Shown: positions 5,358-9,722 of the stretch, piece by piece
Layout of the letters: each line of letters opens with the position of its first letter
Position numbering within the stretch: position 1 is the first letter of the stretch
From: CAKOSP01 sp964369625
Lineage (GTDB): Bacteria; Bacillota_I; Bacilli_A; RF39; UBA660
NCBI GenBank assembly: GCA_964369625.1
Contig: CAYJFC010000030.1
Span: 1 to 9,722, forward strand
DNA: 9,722 nucleotides
Direction of reading: 5' to 3'
Program-made: the position numbers and the translations under genes
Notes under the pieces: generated by a model
Told to the model about the DNA's origin: nothing
Seen by the model: only the letters and a program-made list of their open reading frames with translations
The model's database searches: none

Positions 5358-7586
5358 ATGGAAATTTATAAAGGATTTAAAACTGGAAATTGGAACAATA
5401 TAGTAGATGTAGAAGATTTTATTAAACTAAATTACTCTAAATATGAAGGTGATGAAAGTTTTTTAGAAAAAACTACAAAGAAAACTGATAAAGTACTTAG
5501 TATATATGAAAAACTTATCAAAGAAGAACTTGAAAAAGGTATTCTTGGTATTGAAACAGAAGTAGTAAGTGGAATAGATGTATTTGGCGCTGGATACATG
5601 GATAAAGAAAACGAAGTAATAGTTGGTTTTCAAACAGATGCGCCACTTAAAAGAGTTTATCACCATTTTGGAGGGCTTAGAACTGCAAAAGCAGCAGCAG
5701 CAGCATATGGTTATAAATTTAATGAAGAAAAAGAAATGGTTCTTGCTAAAAATTTAAAAACTCATAATGATGGTGTATTTTCTGCTTATGATGATGAAAT
5801 AAGAAAAGCAAGAAAAGCTGGTCTTTTAACTGGATTACCTGATGCTTATGGTAGAGGAAGAATCATTGGAGATTACAGAAGAGTTGCGTTATATGGTGTA
5901 GATAAACTTATTGAAGCAAAAGCTAGTGATTGGGAAAAATTAACTGGTGATGAAATGAGTGAAGAATTAATTCGTCATAGGGAAGAAGTATATGAGCAAC
6001 ATAAAGCACTACATGAACTTAAAAATATGGCAATGGAATATGGTATTGATATATCAAATCCTGCAGTTAATGCAAAAGATGCAGTACAATTTTTATATTT
6101 TGGTTATTTAGCTGCTATAAAACAAAATAACGGTGCAGCGATGAGTATGGGAAGAATAGATGCATTTTTAGATATATATATTGAAAGAGATTTGAAAAAT
6201 AAAATTATTACTGAAAAAGAAGCTCAAGAATTAATTGATCAATTAGTAATAAAACTTAGAATGGTAAGACATTCTAGAACTCCAGAATATGATGAACTAT
6301 TTACAGGAGATCCGACTTGGGTAACTTGCGCTATAGGTGGTATGATGGATATAGATGATAGCTTAGTTACTAAAACAAGTTACAGAATGCTTCATACACT
6401 TATAAACTTAAAACCGTCTCCAGAGCCTAATATGACAATTTTATGGAGTGAAAAACTGCCTGAAAATTTCAAAAAATATTGTGCGCATATTTCTATAGAA
6501 ACAGATTCAATACAATATGAAAATGATGATTTAATGAGACCAGTATATGGATCAGATTATGCAATAGCTTGCTGCGTTTCAGCGATGAGACTAGGTAAAG
6601 ATATGCAATTTTTTGGAGCTAGATGTAATTTAGCTAAAGCATTACTATACGCTATTAACGGCGGAGTAGATGAAGTAAGTGGTGCAAGGGTTATTGAATC
6701 ACTGGATAGAATAACTGATGAAGTACTTGATTTTGACAAAGTAATGAAAGCTTATGATAAAGTAATTAATAAAATGTGCACTACATATGCTAAGGCAATG
6801 AATATTATTCACTATATGCATGATAAATATGCTTATGAAAGTGTTCAAATGGCACTTCATGATTCTAAAGTTCATCGTTATATGGCATATGGTGTAGCTG
6901 GTTTATCAGTAGTAGCAGATTCTTTGTCAGCAATAAAGCATGCTAAAGTAAAACCAATTAGAAATGAAGATGGAATAGCGATTGATTTTGAAATTGAAGG
7001 AGATTTTCCTAAATTTGGTAATGATATTAATGATGTAGATAATATAGCTTTAGATATTTTAGATAAAGTATCTAAAGAACTTAAGAGTCATAAATGTTAC
7101 AAAAATGCAGAACCAACTCTTTCAGTATTAACTATTACTTCAAATGTTGTTTATGGTAAAAAAACAGGTGCAACGCCAGATGGAAGAAAAAAAGGTGTGC
7201 CATTTGCTCCAGGAGCTAATCCAATGCATTGCCGTGATGAATCAGGTGCTATTGCTTCACTTAACTCAGTAGCTAAAATAGATTATAAAAATTGCTGTAA
7301 AGATGGTGTATCAAATACATTTACTATTACGCCTTCATCACTAGGTAAAGATAAAACTGATCAAATTGATAATTTAGTAAATTTATTAGATGGTTATTTT
7401 TCTCAAGGTGCTCATCATTTAAATGTTAATGTACTTAATAAAAAATTATTAATAGATGCAATGGAAAATCCTGAAAATTATCCACTTTTAACAATACGTG
7501 TATCTGGTTATGCAGTAAGATTTAATAGACTTACTAAAGAACAGCAACAAGAGGTTATTAATAGAACATTCCATGAAAAAATGTAA
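5358..7586 (+). CDS. pflB: Formate acetyltransferase (pyruvate formate-lyase)
   Basis: This cytoplasmic glycyl-radical enzyme converts pyruvate and CoA to acetyl-CoA and formate, a core step of anaerobic mixed-acid fermentation. The 742-residue length is close to the usual 740-760. The catalytic cysteine pair is present as C405-C406 in IACCVSAMRLGKDMQFFGARCN. The glycyl-radical motif RVSGYAVRF near the C-terminus places the radical on G717, about 25 residues from the end. Other conserved blocks are QTDAPLKR, GLLTGLPDAYGRGRIIGDYRR (about 156-176), NNGAAMSMGR, and ATPDGRKKGVPFAPGANP near 610-627. The pairing of CC and RVSGYAVRF argues for true PFL rather than a glycerol dehydratase, choline lyase or other homologue. 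AGAGGTG (5345-5351) serves ATG 5358 with 6 bases of spacing. The activase gene overlaps its end by 14 bases. Confidence 0.98.
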   Translation: MEIYKGFKTGNWNNIVDVEDFIKLNYSKYEGDESFLEKTTKKTDKVLSIYEKLIKEELEKGILGIETEVVSGIDVFGAGYMDKENEVIVGFQTDAPLKRVYHHFGGLRTAKAAAAAYGYKFNEEKEMVLAKNLKTHNDGVFSAYDDEIRKARKAGLLTGLPDAYGRGRIIGDYRRVALYGVDKLIEAKASDWEKLTGDEMSEELIRHREEVYEQHKALHELKNMAMEYGIDISNPAVNAKDAVQFLYFGYLAAIKQNNGAAMSMGRIDAFLDIYIERDLKNKIITEKEAQELIDQLVIKLRMVRHSRTPEYDELFTGDPTWVTCAIGGMMDIDDSLVTKTSYRMLHTLINLKPSPEPNMTILWSEKLPENFKKYCAHISIETDSIQYENDDLMRPVYGSDYAIACCVSAMRLGKDMQFFGARCNLAKALLYAINGGVDEVSGARVIESLDRITDEVLDFDKVMKAYDKVINKMCTTYAKAMNIIHYMHDKYAYESVQMALHDSKVHRYMAYGVAGLSVVADSLSAIKHAKVKPIRNEDGIAIDFEIEGDFPKFGNDINDVDNIALDILDKVSKELKSHKCYKNAEPTLSVLTITSNVVYGKKTGATPDGRKKGVPFAPGANPMHCRDESGAIASLNSVAKIDYKNCCKDGVSNTFTITPSSLGKDKTDQIDNLVNLLDGYFSQGAHHLNVNVLNKKLLIDAMENPENYPLLTIRVSGYAVRFNRLTKEQQQEVINRTFHEKM

Positions 7587-8286
7587 TTTAGCAAGCATTG
7601 ATTCAATTGAAAGTGCTGGTATGCTTGATGGTCCTGGGATTAGAACTATAATATTTTTTAACGGTTGTAAATTAAGATGTTTATATTGCCATAATCCAGA
7701 AACTTGGAAAATGGGTAAATTAAACTATACAGTAGATGAAGTATTTGAAAAAATAATTAAGAATAAACCATATTTTAGAAACAAAGGGGGTGTCACCTTT
7801 TCAGGAGGTGAGCCACTACTTCATAGTGATTTTATAGTAGAACTTTCTAAGAAATTAAAAAAAGAGGGAGTGCATATAGCGCTTGACACTGCTGGAGTAG
7901 GAAATCATAATTACGATGAAATTTTACCTTTGATGGATTTAATAATTTTGGATATAAAAGATATATTTAGTGAAAGTTATATGTCATTAACAGGTTATGA
8001 TATAAAAGAATCATTATATTTTATAGATAAAATAAAGGAATATAATAAAAAAATTTGGATAAGACAAGTTATTATCCCGGGTATTAATGATAATATAAAT
8101 TATATAAAAAATTTAAAAGAGTTTTTGAAAAACATTAACAATATAGAAAAAATAGAATTTATACCATATCATGAGTACGCAAAAGATAAATATAAAAAAT
8201 TAAATATTAAGTATCCTTTAGAACATTTGAAATCTATGGATATTGATAAAGTGGAAAATCTTTATAAAATATTTATGGAAAAGTAG
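7573..8286 (+). CDS. pflA: Pyruvate formate-lyase activating enzyme (radical SAM)
   Basis: This 237-residue radical SAM enzyme uses a [4Fe-4S] cluster and S-adenosylmethionine to remove a hydrogen atom from the PflB glycine, here predicted to be G717. The cluster motif is C32-K-L-R-C36-L-Y-C39, followed by HNPETW. The N-terminal S-x-E-S-x-G-x-x-DGPGIRT segment (11-25) and the GGVTFSGGEPLLH block (72-84) are PFL-activase hallmarks. There is no extra ferredoxin-like cysteine cluster, which fits the short PflA type rather than the glycerol dehydratase activase type. It overlaps pflB by 14 bases, and no good Shine-Dalgarno sequence lies at a suitable distance (AAGAGG at 7549-7554 is 18 bases away), so translation is probably coupled to pflB. 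Slightly shorter than the usual 245-250. Confidence 0.96.
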   Translation: MKKCNLASIDSIESAGMLDGPGIRTIIFFNGCKLRCLYCHNPETWKMGKLNYTVDEVFEKIIKNKPYFRNKGGVTFSGGEPLLHSDFIVELSKKLKKEGVHIALDTAGVGNHNYDEILPLMDLIILDIKDIFSESYMSLTGYDIKESLYFIDKIKEYNKKIWIRQVIIPGINDNINYIKNLKEFLKNINNIEKIEFIPYHEYAKDKYKKLNIKYPLEHLKSMDIDKVENLYKIFMEK

Positions 8287-8294
8287 GAGATTAA

Positions 8295-9323
8295 ATGGGA
8301 ATTATAGTATTAATAATATTAATAATAATAAATGCTTTTTTCGTAGCAAGTGAAATGGCGTTTATTAATTTAAATGATATTTATATAGCAAATGAAGCAA
8401 AAAAAGGAAATAAAAAAGCTATTAAAATTTATAATATGCTTAACCAACCTTCTAAATTTTTATCTACTATACAAATAGGAATTACTTTTGCAGGATTTTT
8501 ATCTAGTGCGCTCGCATCAGATGCATATGCATCAGTAATAGCTCCTTTTATGCATAAAATTATTCCATTATTTAGTTTGGAAATTTGGAATGCTATATCG
8601 ATAGTAATAATTACTATTATTTTATCTGTATTTATGTTATTATTTGGTGAACTAATACCAAAAAGAATAGCTATGAAACATCATGAAAAAATAGCTTATA
8701 GTACTATTAATATTATATCGATATTTTATTATATAGTATCTCCATTTGTTAAATTTCTTACAAAAACAACAAATTCTATTTCTAAATTATTTGGAGTAAA
8801 TGAAAAAGAAGAACTTCAAGTAACCGAAGAGGAAATAAGATTAATGGTAGATCATGGGGAAGAAAAAGGTGTTATTAAAAAATATGAAAAAGATTTTATT
8901 AATAACATATTTGAATTTAATGATAAATATGTAAAAGATATAGTAAAGAAAAAAGAAGAAGTAGTCTCAATTGATATTAATATGCATAAAGATGAGATAT
9001 TTAAAAGATTAAGTAGTTTAGATTATCGATATAGCAGAATACCAGTATATGAAAAAGATTTTGATAATATAATAGGTATATTATATATGAAGGATTTACT
9101 TAAAAGTTTAAATAAAAAAAGTTTTAATATAAAATCTGCTATTAAACCAGCTGTGTTTATTGGAGAAAATAAAAAAATAAATGTTGCATTTAAAAAACTA
9201 CAGAAAGAAAAAGTAGGAATGGCTATTGTAACAAATTCATTAAAAGAAGCCATAGGAATTATTACAATAGAAGATATATTAGAGGAACTAGTTGGAAATA
9301 TAATAGATGAATACGGAAACTAA
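8295..9323 (+). CDS. CNNM/DUF21 membrane protein with CBS pair (hemolysin-like), lacking the CorC_HlyC domain
   Basis: This 342-residue membrane protein begins with a DUF21/CNNM domain (about 1-165). It has an N-terminal NAFFVASEMAFINL helix, several further hydrophobic helices and the conserved GELIPKRIA motif (118-126). A linker with VTEEEIRLMVDHGEEKGVI (176-194) leads to two CBS motifs (about 212-270 and 280-333; YSRIPVYE and EAIGIITIEDILEELVG are typical). Relatives are linked to Mg2+ or Co2+ efflux or homeostasis (CNNM, CorC/MpfA-type); the old name hemolysin is historical. Most are about 420-450 residues and end in a CorC_HlyC domain. Here the frame ends right after the second CBS at IIDEYGN, and no coding remnant follows. 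AGGAGA at 8285-8290, overlapping the pflA stop, serves ATG 8295. It may be read from the pfl promoter, and a terminator follows. Confidence 0.88.
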   Translation: MGIIVLIILIIINAFFVASEMAFINLNDIYIANEAKKGNKKAIKIYNMLNQPSKFLSTIQIGITFAGFLSSALASDAYASVIAPFMHKIIPLFSLEIWNAISIVIITIILSVFMLLFGELIPKRIAMKHHEKIAYSTINIISIFYYIVSPFVKFLTKTTNSISKLFGVNEKEELQVTEEEIRLMVDHGEEKGVIKKYEKDFINNIFEFNDKYVKDIVKKKEEVVSIDINMHKDEIFKRLSSLDYRYSRIPVYEKDFDNIIGILYMKDLLKSLNKKSFNIKSAIKPAVFIGENKKINVAFKKLQKEKVGMAIVTNSLKEAIGIITIEDILEELVGNIIDEYGN

Positions 9324-9325
9324 AT

Positions 9326-9356
9326 AAAAGAAGTTAATATAAAAAAACTTCTTTTT
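9326..9356 (+). terminator. Terminator after the CNNM gene
   Basis: AAAAGAAGTT (9326-9335) and AACTTCTTTT (9346-9355) form a perfect 10-bp stem around a 10-base A+T loop. The T-rich stretch TTTTTCTTTT continues to 9361. It starts two bases after the stop codon and separates the pfl/CNNM unit from the following PBP gene. Confidence 0.8.
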
Positions 9357-9391
9357 CTTTTGGATTTAAATATATTTATATAGGTGATAAA

Positions 9392-9722
9392 ATGTTTGTT
9401 AATAATATACATATTAGAATAAGATTTTTTCTTGCAGTTATAGCGATATGTTTAATAATAATAGTAGTTAGGGTATTTTATATACAAGTGTTTGCTTATG
9501 ATAAGCTTAATACTTTAGCAGAAAGCTTATGGAGTAGAAACTTACCTATTGAAGCCAGCAGGGGATTAATAGTAGATCGCAATGGAAAAATTTTAGCAAC
9601 TAATAATACAACAGCTAGTTTAGTAGTAGTTCCAAATCAAATAGTAGATAAAAATTATGCTGCAGAAAATATTTAACAGGTGAAAATGGCTCAATTAAAT
9701 ATTTTTCGGATGGCAAAGGAAA
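9392..9722 (+). pseudogene. Class B penicillin-binding protein (PBP2/SpoVD-like), broken and cut by the window edge
   Basis: The first frame codes for 94 residues. It has a basic start, a transmembrane anchor (about 11-33, FFLAVIAICLIIIVVRVFYI), WSRNLPIEASRG and then RGLIVDRNGKILATN (57-71), a strong signature of class B PBPs. It stops at TAA 9674-9676. Directly overlapping, another frame (open from 9652, convincing from about 9667) reads KYLTGENGSIKYFSDGKG and runs off the edge. That segment matches the part of class B PBPs represented by DDILKGTDGQSIYQVDAYG in PbpB of this window. In PbpB these two landmarks (RG at 60 and LKGTDG at 197) are about 137 residues apart; here they are about 37 apart, so roughly 100 codons plus the frame are lost. 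AGGTG (9382-9386) serves ATG 9392. It may be a real deletion or an assembly error. Confidence 0.6.

Noticed and set aside
9360..9382. Promoter for the right-edge PBP gene (TATATT at 9371-9376)
   Set aside because: The -10-like box occurs in general A+T-rich sequence without a matching -35, and its start site would fall within the ribosome-binding site.
9392..9676. A complete 94-residue membrane protein
   Set aside because: The sequence is the anchor and first motif of a class B PBP, and PBP-like coding resumes immediately in another frame, so it is a broken gene and not a small protein.
9664..9722. Rescue of the broken PBP by TGA read as tryptophan
   Set aside because: The stop is TAA, and the PBP homology continues in a different frame with about 100 codons missing, so a code change does not restore it.
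1..9722. CRISPR array, defence system, prophage or other new multi-gene system
   Set aside because: No spaced long repeats, transposase, integrase or unfamiliar gene cassette is present; every substantial frame is explained by known families.

Overview
The window is very A+T-rich and looks like a chromosomal segment of a low-G+C Firmicute. The best guess is an uncultured Bacilli lineage close to the Mollicutes (RF39-like), inferred from the base composition, the division-gene set and the style of the fermentation genes. Unlike true Mollicutes it has peptidoglycan machinery: a class B PBP with PASTA domains, FtsL, and a PAP2 phosphatase that may recycle the lipid carrier. It also has a strictly anaerobic fermentation enzyme, pyruvate formate-lyase. 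All real genes are on the + strand, closely packed, and read with TAA or TAG stops.

Layout. (1) 1-146 is the 3' end of a glycine-rich surface-type protein, with a clearly higher G+C content than its neighbours and closed by a perfect hairpin terminator. (2) 204-846 holds yceD and rpmF (ribosomal protein L32), the usual conserved pair, followed by a strong terminator. (3) 908-5311 is a shortened division and cell-wall (dcw) cluster: a promoter, three MraZ boxes, mraZ, rsmH, ftsL, pbpB and then a PAP2-family phosphatase in place of the usual murE/mraY/murD genes. (4) 5358-8286 is pflB and its activase pflA, overlapping by 14 bases. A CNNM/DUF21-CBS membrane protein lacking the usual C-terminal domain follows on the same strand and ends at a terminator. 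(5) 9392 to the right edge is the start of a second class B PBP. Its reading frame stops after 94 codons, and a PBP-like sequence resumes in another frame immediately afterwards with about 100 codons missing, so it is either a pseudogene or an assembly error.

How the genes work together: mraZ is predicted to repress its own operon through the GTGGG repeats in the leader. RsmH modifies 16S rRNA. FtsL and PbpB are divisome partners in septal peptidoglycan synthesis. The PAP2 protein may dephosphorylate undecaprenyl pyrophosphate released during wall synthesis. PflA installs the glycyl radical on PflB for anaerobic pyruvate cleavage.

No CRISPR array, tRNA, rRNA, insertion sequence or phage gene was seen, and no gap between genes exceeds about 135 bases. 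I found no convincing new multi-gene system. The points most worth a second look are the broken PBP at the right edge, the MraZ-box arrangement over the ribosome-binding site, the truncated dcw cluster and the shortened CNNM protein.
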